Shown: one piece after another, positions 1 through 12,200 of the stretch
How the letters are laid out: every line of letters begins with the position of its first letter
How positions within the stretch are numbered: the first letter of the stretch is position 1
Assembly (NCBI RefSeq): GCF_000003195.3
Contig: NC_012870.2
Location: forward strand, 21,258,501-21,322,500
Direction of reading: 5' to 3'
DNA from: Sorghum bicolor
Taxonomy: Eukaryota; Streptophyta; Magnoliopsida; Poales; Poaceae
DNA: 64,000 bases
The notes under the pieces: generated by a model
What the model saw: only the letters and a program-made list of their open reading frames with translations
Told to the model about the DNA's origin: nothing
The model's database searches: none
Program-made: the position numbers and the translations under genes

Positions 1-766
1 TTGGGCTTTTTACCGGTTAGAAGTTCATAGGCGGTCTTTTCTCTTTTCTCGTGAAGATACAAGTGGTTGATAGCATGACATGCCGTGCAGACCGCTTCCG
101 CCCAATAGTTCACCAGAGTCTTGTATTCATCCAACATTGCTCTTGCGGCTTCTATGAGTGTCCGTTTCTTTCTCTCCACAACACCATTTTGTTGAGGAGT
201 ATACGGAACCGAAAACTCATCCTTGATTCCATCTTCATCAAGGTACTCTTCCATGTTTGTGTTCTTGAACTCCTTCCCATTGTCACTTCTAACTTTCTTG
301 ATTTTGACATTGAACTCATTTTGGGCTCTTCTTGCAAATTTCTTGAAAATCCCTTGGACCTCACTCTTATCACGTAAAAAGAAAACCCAAGTGTAACGTG
401 AATAATCATCAACAATCACAAAACCATATTTGTTATCACCAATGCTTATGTAAGCCACGGGTCCAAATATATCCATGTGCAGTAGCTCCAAGGGCTTTTC
501 GGTTGTCACAATGTTCTTCACAGGATGTTTAGCTCCTACTTGCTTTCCCGCTTGACATGCACTACAAATCCTATCTTTCTCAAAAGAGACATTTGTTAGT
601 CCAAGGATGTGTTCGCCCTTTTGAAGTTTGGCCAAGTTCCTCATCCCAACATGGGTAAGTCGATGATGCCATAACCAACCCATGCTAGATTTTGCCATTA
701 GACAAGTCTCGGGATTAACTCTATTTGATGTGAAATCAACTAGATAGAGTTTCCCTTTTAGGTGAC
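1..766 (-). pseudogene. copia pol fragment: GAG-pre-integrase and integrase core
   Basis: The minus strand stays open from about 766 to the window edge. It reads KGKLYLVDF, then the integrase zinc-binding histidines (HHRLTHVG) and cysteines (CSACQAGK), then the core: MDIFGP with the first catalytic Asp, RSDNGKEF with the second, and PQQNGVVERKK with the Glu. All three DDE residues are present. The 5' part of the reading frame lies beyond the insertions at 767-32803, and the reverse transcriptase would lie left of the window. Integrase inserts the cDNA copy into the host genome. This fragment cannot act alone, because its ORF is split and gag is broken. Confidence 0.9.
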
Positions 767-2382
767 TATTGACGGTCCTTAAGTATCAAATATAATCATC
801 AAATAAATAAAGGAAAGGATCCAAATGCGACCAACACCCGGACTTAGGGTTTTATCTGACAGAATTCCATGAGTTTTGGTGTTTGTCTATTTCTGCAGGG
901 GTTATCAGAGAATATGGAGGAAAGGTCCACACGTCGGGTTTACATAGAGATATTAACGTGCACCGCGGGAACAAGCAGGAGGCCGAGCGAGCCTGGGGGC
1001 TGGGCGTCCGCCCTCCCCCTTGGCACCCGCCCAAGGCTCTCAGCCAATTAGGCTCTGTCTCGCGGATAATGCTCCACCGACCTAAAGGATTAAGGAAAAC
1101 CATGCGATTAAGGTCGGTTTGATCCGACGACCCATATTCATTTGGAGGCGCTATATAAGCAGGCCCCCTGGCCCCTGGAGGAGGCACTCATTCTCATTCC
1201 TCAAACCCTAATTCATTCATCAAGAGGAGAGTCTCTGATCAAGCCATAGAGCCACCACATCTAGATCTCTAGTTTAGCATAGCTATATAGGATTAGAACT
1301 AGAAGGAGTCAATCTTCGATTGGTTTTCGGATCTGTCAAGAGGATTCTTGGTAATTCCTCTTCTGTTCTTCATTTGTTCATCATTGTTCTTCAATATTAT
1401 GAATACATCTTTTTTCTATTTCAATATATTGATTATGACTTTGCTCTACTTGTTTATATTTGCAATTATATCGTTCTTAGTTTATCATAGTTATGTGCTT
1501 GGCTTAGTTAGATTGGAATTATATACATGTTTAGGATCGTATAGCGTTTATCCATCGGATCCATGGGTAAATGATAGATATTGTGTAGGCGTGGTGCCTA
1601 TACCATATTTATCTACGATTGTACCCTATATGCCGAATTGCGGGGTAGTTCGTGGTGGTGACAGGTCCATTGATTCTTATATAGTCCCCCTCCCGTGTAT
1701 AGGGCAGGCAGAGCAACATTATTACAGGGGAGTGATTGCTATGTTTCTCATCTTCCTTGATAATATCACTATGCATGGGCGTAGTCCTTTCTCGCAATGA
1801 TTGCCAAGTATAATTGCACTAACTATGATATGCTAGACTTTATAGTTAAGAATAACTTAGGAAATATTCTTGTAGTTTATCCTAATCCCATGCTAATGAC
1901 TTGCTAGAATATCTGTTGAGGTGCTTATCATTATTATATGTGGCTAGTTATGCTGATCAGATTAGTTATCTTTGTCACCATTCATACTTTATCTATATTT
2001 TATGTGACATTTATCCCGGTATGCAAGAGATAGATGAATGCTCTCTATTACACATGCAATGATAGATACTTAGTTCCATATTTCATTCCATAATCAACAC
2101 TGATGTTAGTAATCCCTTCTCAGTGGTAAAAATATAAATAACGATACCTAGAATACTTTCCGGTTAAAATGCTACATCGGTATTAATCTGTGCGCTTGCA
2201 GATCTCATTTATTATTTATTCAGAAGAGCAATTGCATATTTCAATACCGCGTCTCTCATGTCATGCTGGGGATGACAACTTGGCTTAAGTGGCATGAGGG
2301 ATAGGTTTGGCATTTTTTGGCGCCGTTATGAGAAATAGAAAACTAAGTCTACTTTTGGTAATGACGTTAAGAATGCCCAACA
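767..2382 (+). mobile_element. Solo LTR of family A (Athila-like gypsy) inside the copia element
   Basis: This is a 1616-bp LTR homologous to the LTRs of element A (23760-25402, 30359-31992). It starts TATTGACGG, with the canonical TG mutated to TA, and ends CCCAACA. The flanks are GTGAC (762-766) and GCGAC (2383-2387), a TSD with one mismatch. Removing the LTR and one TSD copy restores the copia frame. A TATA box sits at 1151 (CTATATAAGC). It holds a 150-codon ORF (1348-1800) shared with the element A LTRs. No internal region is present, so it is the product of LTR-LTR recombination. Confidence 0.9.
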
Positions 2383-2424
2383 GCGACCCGTAAATGCAAT
2401 AGAGGAGTCCTCCCTTCTATAGAC
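2383..2424 (-). pseudogene. Short island of copia coding sequence between two insertions
   Basis: These 42 bp read on the minus strand as VYRREDSSIAFTGR, the stretch expected between the protease part (ending VEVY at 32.8 kb) and KGKLYLVDF (at 0.76 kb). The island ends on the right with the TSD TAGAC of element B and on the left with the TSD GCGAC of the solo LTR. It is the key to reading the insertion history. Confidence 0.9.
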
Positions 2425-3609
2425 TGTTGACGGTTCTTAAGTATCAATTTTAATTATCAAATAAACAAGGAAAAGGACTAATATACAAACAACACCTAGA
2501 ATTAGGGTTTGATGTGACAGAATTCCACGAGTTTTGTTGTTTATCTGTTTCTTAGGGGGTTATCAGGAAATAAGGAAGAGAGGCCCACATGTTGGGATTA
2601 CATAGAGATATTAACGTACCGCGCAATTTTCTACCATCTAGAAGACTCCAGAAGCCACGGGAACGAACGAGAAGGCGATCGGGCCCGGGTGGTTCCACCA
2701 ATCGCGTTCAACTTCGCGGATCATGCTCCACCGACCTAAAGGACCAACGATAACCATTCAATCAATGTCGGTTTGATCCAACAGCCCACGTTCACCTGAG
2801 GTGACTATATAAGCAGACCCCCTGGCCCCTAGAGGAGACAAGTTCATCATAGAGTTGAGAGGTGCCCTCGAAGGATAGCCTTTCCTCTATATAGACTTAG
2901 GGCTTAGCATCCAATGTGAAAATAGAATTAGTTCTTCTAAGTTCTACTAGATTGAGAGAGATAGAGTGGAGGTGTAGATCGGAGGAAGCCTGACCTGTTG
3001 GTGTCTACTCCAAGGTTGTACCTGCGGGATCACGTTATCCTAACCCAAGGCTTGCTCCTAGGATTCTTCAGTATTTCGACTTCTAAATTCTAGTAAGTTC
3101 TTGTTTTATTGTTCTTTGGTTTATGAGTTTACTTTGATCTCTTCGTGTAGAGTTTAGAGTAATCATCTCTAGCGTAAACATGGTGTTTGGGCTAGGATAC
3201 TCATAGATATCCCCTGACAAGCTGGACCGTGATAGTAGCGAGGAACGTGACATTTTCGAGTTACCTTTACAGCCCATATCCCGTTAGTAGGATCGATAGG
3301 GTTTATAGGTGTGGGTTGAACATCCTCTGTGGTGTCTAGATTCCGTGAGCCTCCCCAATAGAACAGTAGATCATCCTTACCAAGGTTAGAAAGAGATTAC
3401 GGTTGTAGTCTTCTCTATACATCACTCACATCGAGAAACATTCTTTGTAGCCTAAAGGTTAGTAGTAAAAGACCGGGTTAGTCAGATGCACTCTTTCTCC
3501 TTGTGGTAAAAATATAAATACAATACTCTGGATAACATCCCGAGTGAAGTGCTCACTGATATCCGTGCGCTTGCGGATCAATTCCTTATTGCGTTCCCAA
3601 ATATCAACA
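2425..3609 (+). repeat. Left (5') LTR of element B
   Basis: This 1185-bp LTR runs from TGTTGACGG to ATATCAACA. The TATA box CTATATAAGCAG is at about 2804. It is related to family A LTRs in the first 450 bp and around the promoter, but its 3' half is different. The stretch GGCTTAGCATCC (about 2901) is the site that, in the right LTR, was hit by element A. Confidence 0.9.
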
Positions 3610-3617
3610 AGCATTTT

Positions 3618-3635
3618 TGGCGCCGTTGCAGGGGA
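3618..3635 (+). other. Primer-binding site of element B (tRNA-Asp type)
   Basis: TGGCGCCGTTGCAGGGGA lies 8 bp after the left LTR. It matches the complement of the 3' end of plant tRNA-Asp with one mismatch (A for C). The same site in element A is a perfect match. Confidence 0.85.
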
Positions 3636-3731
3636 GAAAGACGGTTTGCTGAGATAACCTTCAGTCTTACTACTAGCTTGTATCTATACTTTTATCTTTT
3701 CTTATCTTTTTATATTCTTTACTTTTACCTT

Positions 3732-5169
3732 ATGGAAAACCAAGATTCTAAATCAATCTATCAATTTGCAACACCTTCGGAGACTGACCTTTTACCAGGG
3801 GAGTCATCACAGCCTATCCAAACATCCCAGTATAGGTTAAGTTCTAGGTTGATTGCTATGATTCAAAACCTATCTTTTTGAGGAAAGGAAGATGAAAACC
3901 CTTACCTCCATATTAGAGATTTTGAGCAAACATGTGATTGTCTTTGCATTGAAGACATTTCTGATAAAACTTTACGTTGGAAGCTTTTTCCTTTTCTTTA
4001 AGGGGAGAAGCTAGACAATGGTATAATCAGAAGGTAAGTCAACAATGAGGTGAATGGGGAGTTTAACGAGCCAACTTTTGCCTAGATTTTTATTCCCTCG
4101 ACCGTATCGGCGACCTTAGACTCGAAGTCCTATCTTTTAAACAAAAAGATAATGAAACTTTGGGAAAATCCTAGAAACGTTTTTATGATCTTTTAGAATC
4201 TAGTCCAAACCTTAATCTTGAAGACCCTGTTCTTTTATTCACTTTTTTCGAGGTTTTTAGAAAGGTCATAAACAAATGCTACATACAATGTCTAGAGGTT
4301 CTTTCTTCCGCATCCCTACTAATGACGCTAGAGTGATCCTAGATAGAATCCTAGAAGCTAAGATGGATAATACCCTTCATGATGAAACCCACGAAGCCGA
4401 AGTAGACACTCTACCAAATTCTCTATCTACTTTAGCTATCCCAAGTTCTGAGCCACAAAAGGAAGAACTTCCACCACCTGATTTCGTGCTGGATATAGAC
4501 AGACCCCAAAACGGCCATTTTAGCATTTGTTTGCCAACTGAACATCAATTGAGAGAGCTTATCGCAGTCATGAGTAGCGAATGATTGGAGGAGCCAGAGC
4601 TTTCCTCTGATGTAATCCGTTTGGACACACCTCCTATAACTATACGTTGTGCTTATGATTCCGATCAATTTGATGCTCTCTATAATCCTGTTGTGGGGAT
4701 CAACATCATGTCTGAATCTTTTGCACTTACATTATTTAAAAATTTGGTCTTAACCCCCACAACAAAGGTCATAAAGGAATCTTCAGGACGATCAGTCCCC
4801 AGTCTTGGAATTATTAATGTCCTACCCCTTATGGTAGAAGGCTCCATGGTTCATTTGAACTTATATATCTTTGATACATGGGACTTCGACCTGTTGATAG
4901 GACAACCTTTTAGAATACTCCTTTATGAAGGTCATACTGGAAAGCTACACATTTCTTTTGGAAAAACTTTTAAACTTCCAATAACAATTTCACACTCCCT
5001 AAATAATAAGGCCGAGTCATATCTTTTGTCTGATCCTATGGAGGAGGTAAAGGCCGCATCTCTAGAGCTTTTAGAAGAACCAGACTTAGAAGACGAAGCT
5101 CCTTTCTTCACAGAAGAAGAGGCCGAACCTTCTGAACCTGAACCCTTAGACGAGTTTGCAGAAACGCCT
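3732..5169 (+). pseudogene. Element B gag and protease region, degenerate
   Basis: The ATG at 3732 (MENQDSKS) opens a gag frame that stops at 3879-3881. Further gag-like text follows with several stops, then open blocks at 4276-4584 and 4585-5169. The last block looks like a retropepsin fold (VVGINIM, then DLLIGQPFRI in place of ILGRPF). The catalytic DS/TG triplet is absent, with NPVVG in that position. An acidic linker rich in Glu and Pro follows. The frame ends ETP at the TSD of solo LTR D and resumes after it (RPPIELK, 5631 on). Gag would package RNA and the protease would process the polyprotein; neither is plausible here. Confidence 0.75.
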
Positions 5170-5625
5170 TGTGGGGGTATAAACCCCTATACCCTTACGG
5201 CTAGACTTGGGCTAGGAGGCTTGGCCCATCACGAAGACAGTCCGAGGCTTGATCCAACTGCTCGGAGTTTCGCGCATGGAAACAAGACGTGAAGATGAAG
5301 CCGGATTCTGGTTGGTTAGAATAGGAATTGATATTGTGCTGTCTATTGCAATTGTAACCGACTAGGATTAGTTTCTAGATCTGTAACCCTGCCCTCTGGA
5401 CTATATAAGGAGAGGCAAGGGACCCCCTAAGGGACATTACTTCAACACAATCCAATACAATCAGACGCAGGACGTAGGTATTACGCCCACACGGCGGTCG
5501 AACCTGGATAAAAACCTTGTCCGTGTCTTGCGTCACCATCGAGTTCGTAGCTTGCGCACCGTCTACCGATAAACTACTACCGTGGGTATACCCTAAGGTA
5601 GACTGCCGACTAGCTTTCGTCGACA
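5170..5625 (+). mobile_element. Solo LTR of a third retrotransposon family (D)
   Basis: This 456-bp LTR starts TGTGGGGGTATAA and ends TTCGTCGACA, with perfect TSDs CGCCT at 5165-5169 and 5626-5630. Removing it and one TSD rejoins the element B frame (ETP to RPPIELK). An internal TATA box (GGACTATATAAGG) lies near 5399. No coding region of this family is in the window, so the superfamily is not assigned. Confidence 0.92.
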
Positions 5626-7916
5626 CGCCTAGACCTCCCATAGAGCTTAAAACTTTACCACCCGGTCTTATCTATGCTTTCCTAAATAATAATCCAGAGT
5701 TCCCTGTGATCATTAGTGATAAACTCACTTAGGAGCAAACTCTGCGATTGATGACCATTCTTGAGAAACATCACTCAGTTTTTGGCTACTCACTCCAAGA
5801 TCTTATAGGAATCAGTGCTATGATTTGTACCCATCGTATTCTGACAGATACTTCCATTTCACCTTCTCGAGAGCCCCAGCGTAGACTTAACAACCGATGA
5901 GAGAGGTAGTTAAAAAGGAAGTTATAAAGTTGCTGCATACAGGGATTATATATCCTGTGCTGCACAGTGAGTGGGTGAGCCCAGTTCAAGTTGTGCCTAA
6001 AAAGGGAGGCATGACTGTTATTATGAATGAAAAGAACGAGCTAATTCCGCAACGCACCGTCACAGGGTGGCAGATGTGCATAGACTATAGAAAACTGAAC
6101 AAAGCCACGAGAAAGGATCATTTTCCTTTACCTTTCATAGATGAGATGCTAGAGCGATTAGCGAACCATTTGTTCTTCTGTTTCTTAGATGGATATTTAG
6201 GGTATCACCAGATCCCGATCCATCCCGATGATCAAAGAAAAACCACTTTTACATGCCCATACGGAACTTATGCTTACCGTAGAATGTCTTTTGGGTTATG
6301 TAATGCACCAACTTATTTTCAAAGATGCATGATGTCTATATTTTCTGATATGATTGAAAAGATTATGGATGTTTTCGTGGATGATTTCTCTGTATATGGA
6401 AAAACTTTTGATAGTTGTCATGAAAACTTAGACAAGGTTTTGCAAAGATGTGAAGAAAAGCACTTAGTCCTTAATTGGAAAAAATGTCATTTTATGGTTA
6501 GGGAAGGAATAGTGCTGGGACACCTAGTGTGTGAAAGAGGTATTGAGGTAGACGAAGCTAAAATTGAAGTAATCGAACAACTACCTCCACCTGTGAATAT
6601 AAAAGGAATTCGAAGCTTTCTTGGCCATGCTGGCTTTTATCGCAGATTCATAAAAGATTTTTCATTTATTTCTAGACCACTTACTCTTTTTGCTAGCCAA
6701 GGATGCTCCTTTCGAATTTGATGATGCATGTCTAACATCTTTCAGTTTATTAAAGAATGCACTCATCTCTGCACCAATCATTCAACCTCCTGATTGGTTG
6801 TTGCCTTTTGAAATTATGTGTGATGCTAGTGATTATGTTGTGGGGGCAATTTTGGGACAAACTAAAAATAAGAAGCATCATGCAATTGCTTATGCCAGTA
6901 AAACTTTGACAGGAGCTCAACTTAATTATGCAACCACTGAAAAAGAGCTTCTGGCTATTGTCTTTGCTATTGATAAATTTAGATCTTATTTAGTTGGAGC
7001 TAAAATAATTGTTTACACTGATCATGCTGCAGTAAAATATCTACTCACTAAAAAAGATGCTAAACCTCGCCTGATTAGATGGATCTTATTACTTCAAGAA
7101 TTTGACTTAGAAAATAAAAAGGGAGTAGAAAATTCTGTTGCTGATCACTTGTCTAGAATGTATTTTAAGAGTCCACAGGAAACCCCCATCAATGATTCAC
7201 TTCGGGACGACATGCTCTATGGGATTAACAGGTCTGACCCCTGGTATGCAGATATCGTTAATTTTATGGTTTCAGGGTATGTACCACCAGGAGCAAACAA
7301 GAATAAGCTTATTCAAGAAAGTCGTTCACATATATGGGATGAGCCATACCTCTTCCGAGTATGCTCTGATGGCTTACTCAGGAGATGTGTAACCACTGAG
7401 GAAGGATGGAAGATCATCGACAGATGTCATTCATCACCATATGGAGGTCATTATGGAGCATTCCGTACACATTCAAAGATCTGGCAGTGTGGATTCTACT
7501 GGCCTACATTGTATGAAGACACGAAGCAATATATCAGAAGATGTGAGCCATGTCAAAGGCACGGAAACATAAACACAAGAGATGCCATGCCACTCACCAA
7601 CAACCTTCAGATTGAGCTCTTTGATGTCTGGGGAATAGACTACATGGGTCCATTTCCCCCGTCAAAGAAGTGTGAGTACATCTTGGTGGCAGTTGACTAC
7701 GTCTCCAAGTGGGTAGAGGCACTACCTTGCAAGCATGCCGACAATATCAGTTCAAAGAGGATGTTTGAAGAAATTATATTTCCAAGATTTGGAGTTCCTA
7801 GAGTAGTGATAAGTGATGGAGGAGCACACTTTATCGACAAACGCTTCAAGCAATATCTATCAAAACATAGAATCCGTCACAACGTCGCTACCCCCTACCA
7901 TCCTCAGACAAGTGGC
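5626..7916 (+). pseudogene. Element B pol: reverse transcriptase, RNase H, integrase N-terminal part
   Basis: The frame is open from 5631 to a TAG at 5730. A shift before 5897 leads into RT (5897-6721), with CIDYRKLNKAT, FGLCNAPTYFQR and the catalytic VFVDDFSVYG. A second frameshift near 6700 leads to 6690-7922: RNase H ([25 protein letters not shown]), then integrase with its HHCC zinc finger (CEPCQRHG) and core residues ([16 protein letters not shown]). It stops at TPYHPQTSG, where element C is inserted. It continues at 20317. Such a polyprotein would copy and insert the element; two frameshifts, stops and the insertion disable it. Confidence 0.9.
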
Positions 7917-8624
7917 TGTTGATGCAAAAGCTGATCTGCAAACATAAAGGGCTAATACCCGATTTAAACGTTAAGGCGTGCCAGCCGATTTGACCTTACT
8001 ATCGATAAAGGTGATAACTCGAATACTTTGGTCCCGACAACATCGATGCGCCCGGATGCCACGGCCAAGAGGTATTCACGCGGAACTTGAGAATACGCTG
8101 AGCTTAAGTCGACGAACTCCTAAGAACTCATAATGAAAAGGAAAATATGACGAAGTCGTCGAAAAAGTAAATGCTGGAATATGAATAGAAACTTGTGTTT
8201 GATTGACAGATAGATGTCTCGATTACAAGGCCCTAGGGTCTACATTTATACCCTGCTCAAAGAGCTACAACCAGACACGACTAGAATTCGAATTCCAAAT
8301 TTAAACAGAATCCGTGTACAAAACGATTTAAATAACTAAGGAAAACATAAAACTATCCTGCCGCGACAAGCTAGGACACCACCATGGACCAATTGGCAAC
8401 CTCCAAGTCTTCCTTCCACGTCATCGGCAGACTCCCCATCGGCAACGATCAATACTGGCCATCGGCATAAACACATCACCACCTATGGACTCAGCCACAT
8501 CTAGCTGTCTCCTCATCGGCAACCACCCTTATCGGCAACTTTTCTGCAGACCAATCACTACTGCCTTTTCTTGCCAATCCACACTCTACCGATCCTGGGT
8601 ACGTGTCCAAAAACGGTGCCAACA
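7917..8624 (-). repeat. Element C LTR, left copy (3' LTR of the minus-strand element)
   Basis: This 708-bp LTR runs from TGTTGATGC to GGTGCCAACA. The adjoining C-rich plus strand (CATGCCCCCCAATTTT, 8625 on) is the polypurine tract on the minus strand, where plus-strand DNA synthesis would start. The motif ATCGGCA recurs within the LTR. Confidence 0.93.
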
Positions 8625-8786
8625 CATGCCCCCCAATTTTGGAGTATGAAATCATTAATGCTCCAAAATTCTCTGCACTAATGATGCCTTTCCACAATTA
8701 ATTCTCCCAATTTGGTAATCGACAACCTTAATCTGAACAACCTTGGTTCGATTCCTCCGCAGATTCCCCGAAATCCTCAACTTCCC

Positions 8787-9000
8787 CAACGGACATCTCC
8801 ACTTTAGCCGCCCATCGGCAATATTACCGTTACAGAGATCTGCCGATGGACTGATCAGGACGTCCTGTTCAGTAAAGTATCTTATCCTCTCAAACGGATA
8901 TCCCCACTTTATCTGCCCATCGGCAATATTACCGTTACAAGGCGTTGCCGATGGACCGACCAACAAATCTTGCATACTAAAATATCTCCAGATCACGACT
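8787..9000 (+). repeat. Two tandem repeats of about 110 bp upstream of the antisense gene
   Basis: Two units (about 8787-8896 and 8897-9000) share the blocks CATCGGCAATATTACCGTTA, GTTGCCGATGGAC and AAAGTATCTTATCC-like ends. They lie about 130-340 bp upstream of the TATA box of the antisense gene and may act as upstream promoter repeats. That function is an inference. Confidence 0.75.
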
Positions 9001-9127
9001 GCTTCCTGTCAAATTACCTGCACAATCCCTTAATTACCGTGCACACAGTTACCATATCTTCCTGAGTATCCTCGGATTTCACGGATACGGCGAAGTGATA
9101 AGTCAGATTTACCCTTGCCCATTTTGT

Positions 9128-9137
9128 CCTATAAATA
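9128..9137 (+). promoter_or_regulatory. TATA box of the antisense gene in element C
   Basis: CTATAAATAG lies about 155 bp upstream of the ATG at 9285, in plus orientation, inside element C. Element C gag-pol runs the other way, so this would be a separate promoter. Confidence 0.6.
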
Positions 9138-9284
9138 GTTCCTTCTCGGGTACTCCTCCATCGCATCATTCCACAGTTCCAACTCCACCTTCCTGGCGGC
9201 GGCGCTGTTCGAGATCTCCAAGAACTCCAACAAAGCCCCTTCTTCACCAACCTTGAAGCCTTCGATCATCCTTTTTGTGAGGAA

Positions 9285-12200
9285 ATGGCCATCAACTTCA
9301 CCGTTCCTGAGGTCAGTTCTTCATCCCATCTCTTGTGCTTTTACCGCATCTCTGTTCATCCGCAATTTATTTTACTGAACATTTTTCTTTTTCTTCCTTT
9401 GTTCTTCTTTTTACCTTCAAAATCATTAGGATCTGTCCAATAAAATTGCCATCCCTACTTATCAGCCACATCTCTAGTGTCTTGGTCCACTAGGGAACCT
9501 AGATCCCACGGATTTGATTAACGCAGAAACAAACAGGATCCCTTTTAGAGCCGAGAATTTCTCCTTAGATCTGTGGAAAGACACTTTCCATTCCTGGCCC
9601 AGTCTTACCGTGGGATGAAAGGATTGGTTCTTGAGGGTCAGCCATTCGAACGAGGTTCAGTGGGGTGAGCGAAAACTGGACCAATACATCAGGCTGTCCA
9701 TTGCCGATATGCATAGGAATGAATCTCTGGTGAACACTGCATCTTATTTCTGGTCGGACACACTCAATGCTTTCGTCTTTGGTCACGGCCCTGCTTCCCC
9801 TACACTTGCCGATGTGGTTATGCTCACCGGCCTGGACGTATCTTCTGCCGATAGCACCCATTTTTTCGATACCGCACCCAGTGCCAAGGTAGAAACTCGT
9901 TCCATCGGCGGTTGGTCGGGATACATCCAAAAATACAAACGAATAGGCCCTGTCAACATAAAGGAACAGACCTATTTCCTGAACATGTGGTTAGACAAAT
10001 TTGTATTCTGTGGTCGATCGGCAGGACCAACTTCTGTCTATCTAGCAGCAACAGAAAGATTAGCCAATGGTGGCCGATTTTCCCTCGGCCGATACCTGCT
10101 TGGGGCGGCTTACCACCTCCTTCATCAAGTAGCCAAGAAACTCCTACTCGGCCAGCCCATCGGCAACTTGGGGGGTCCCTGGTGGTTTATCAACATGTGG
10201 CTCAGCCTCCACATGCACAAGCGTCTTGAGTTTGATCTCTTCGCACAGCGCTTTCCCAGGGATATAGCCGAGGACTACGAATTGGATGAAGAGGAATCGG
10301 CAACTCGTCCCCCTCTGAACTTCGGTGAGGCTGCCATAGTTCTGCCCGGTACAGAAGGCAATGCGGACCAGGTCAGCCGATTCTTCCAAACCCTATATGA
10401 AGGCCTGACCAGAGAACAGCAAGCATGGATGCCCTATGAAGATCTAGACACCATGTTTCCTTTGGTCTTCCATCCGTTCAACAATGCTCTTAACAAGGAT
10501 GATGAAGTGATGATGGCACTGATCACCCCCAGAATTATACCAGTGAACTTCTTCGGCAGTGGGAAAACTTCCAACCAAACCTATGAGTTTTACAACCCAT
10601 CGGCACTAGCCCGTCAACTAGCTTTCGGCCAGCTGCCGATTGCACTCTGTTATGCCGATGTGATAAAACCCAGGGAAGTCATTACTAACCTCCTCGAGTG
10701 GATCCGAGTAGCCCAACTAGCACCGACTGCCGATACAGATGTAGATCTGTCAGAGTGGGTCCCAGCCCTCTTTATCACTCAGGCATACAAGCAATGGTGG
10801 GAGGAGTGGAAGGAGCATTTGTTCTGCAGATCGGCCCTCACATACCGTGGGATGATTGATCCCCAATACAAGGTCCCTGATGATACTGTAAGTACCTCTA
10901 AACTGACGTTCTAACCTTTTTATTCTCATTTTCATCAGTAATTCACTTTCTGTGTTATGTTGCAGGTTGATGACACTCCTCCATCGGTCAGCAGGAGTGG
11001 AAAGCCGATTGATTTGTTCCCATCAGGTCCGATCTGTTCAATCAGCAACAACGCTCCTACTCTGGCCGCCATCATGCATCGAGGTGTACGCCTCAAGAAA
11101 GTTACCACCAAGAGGACTCAGATATCCCCATCGGTAGCTGCCTCTACCTTGGCACAGGCGTTCAAGGTACATTTTCAAACTTTTTTATACCGATCTCACT
11201 CTTATATCTGATGCACTTGTACTTACGAATCTCCCTCTCTGTATCAGCACACCAGCACATCGGCAAGGACCAGAAGCAAAAGTGTCGATGCCCCCCAGTC
11301 CAGTCAGCCGATGAGAAAAGGTGCCAAGAGTACCAGAGCACAAACAAAGCGCCAGAGAGTAGCAACACCTCCTCCTCCCCCGGTATCTCCAATTCCAGTA
11401 GAGTCTTCCCCCTCTTCTCCAGAAACACAAACACCGCAAGTACCATCTTCCCCTCAGCTGCAAGAAGCACCTCAAATGGAAGAACCCCGACCAGAAGAGC
11501 CCCAACCAGAAGCACCTCAGCCAGAAGACACATCGGCTGATATGGGCGAGCAGGCTACCGATCCAGCAGGATCAATCATATCATCGGTAGTTTCCTCGAT
11601 CCAGACAAGCATTGCACCTCCCCAAGGTAACACACTCCCTATGAAATCATTACCGATGAACTTATTCCCTCTATTCTTACAATTATTTCTGTTATTTTTT
11701 CAGCCGACATAATTCCATCGGCAGCCCCAGCCGATCAACCTGTGGTTCCATCGGCATCTTCTGGTCAAAGGCGAGAAATTGCCTTGAAACAAGTAAGTTA
11801 TCCAATCCCTGTGTGTATTTATCAATACCTGGCCATAGAATAACTCGCCTTATCTCTTTTTTAGGAGCAGGATTCTCCCGACAGTTTGTTCTCTTTTGCC
11901 ATCGACATCTCTGAAGATGAAGGTGAGGAGGCAAGCTCTTCTCGGGCAGTTGGGATTACATCAGCAGAAGTCAGGGCAAAGCTGGAAGAACTATCGGCTC
12001 TCCTCCATCAAGACACAGCCCAACTAGTTGATGACTCTGATCCGGCCAAGGCTTTATTCAAGACCCTGAGAGGCCAAATCCCTGCTGATGCTGAAGAAGC
12101 TCTCTTCCAAGCAGCACATCTGGAGAGCCGTCAACTGCAGTACCAGAGGGCTGCCTAGCGCCTTGCCAATAGAGCGGCTCAGACTCAACTTTCTAAGGAG

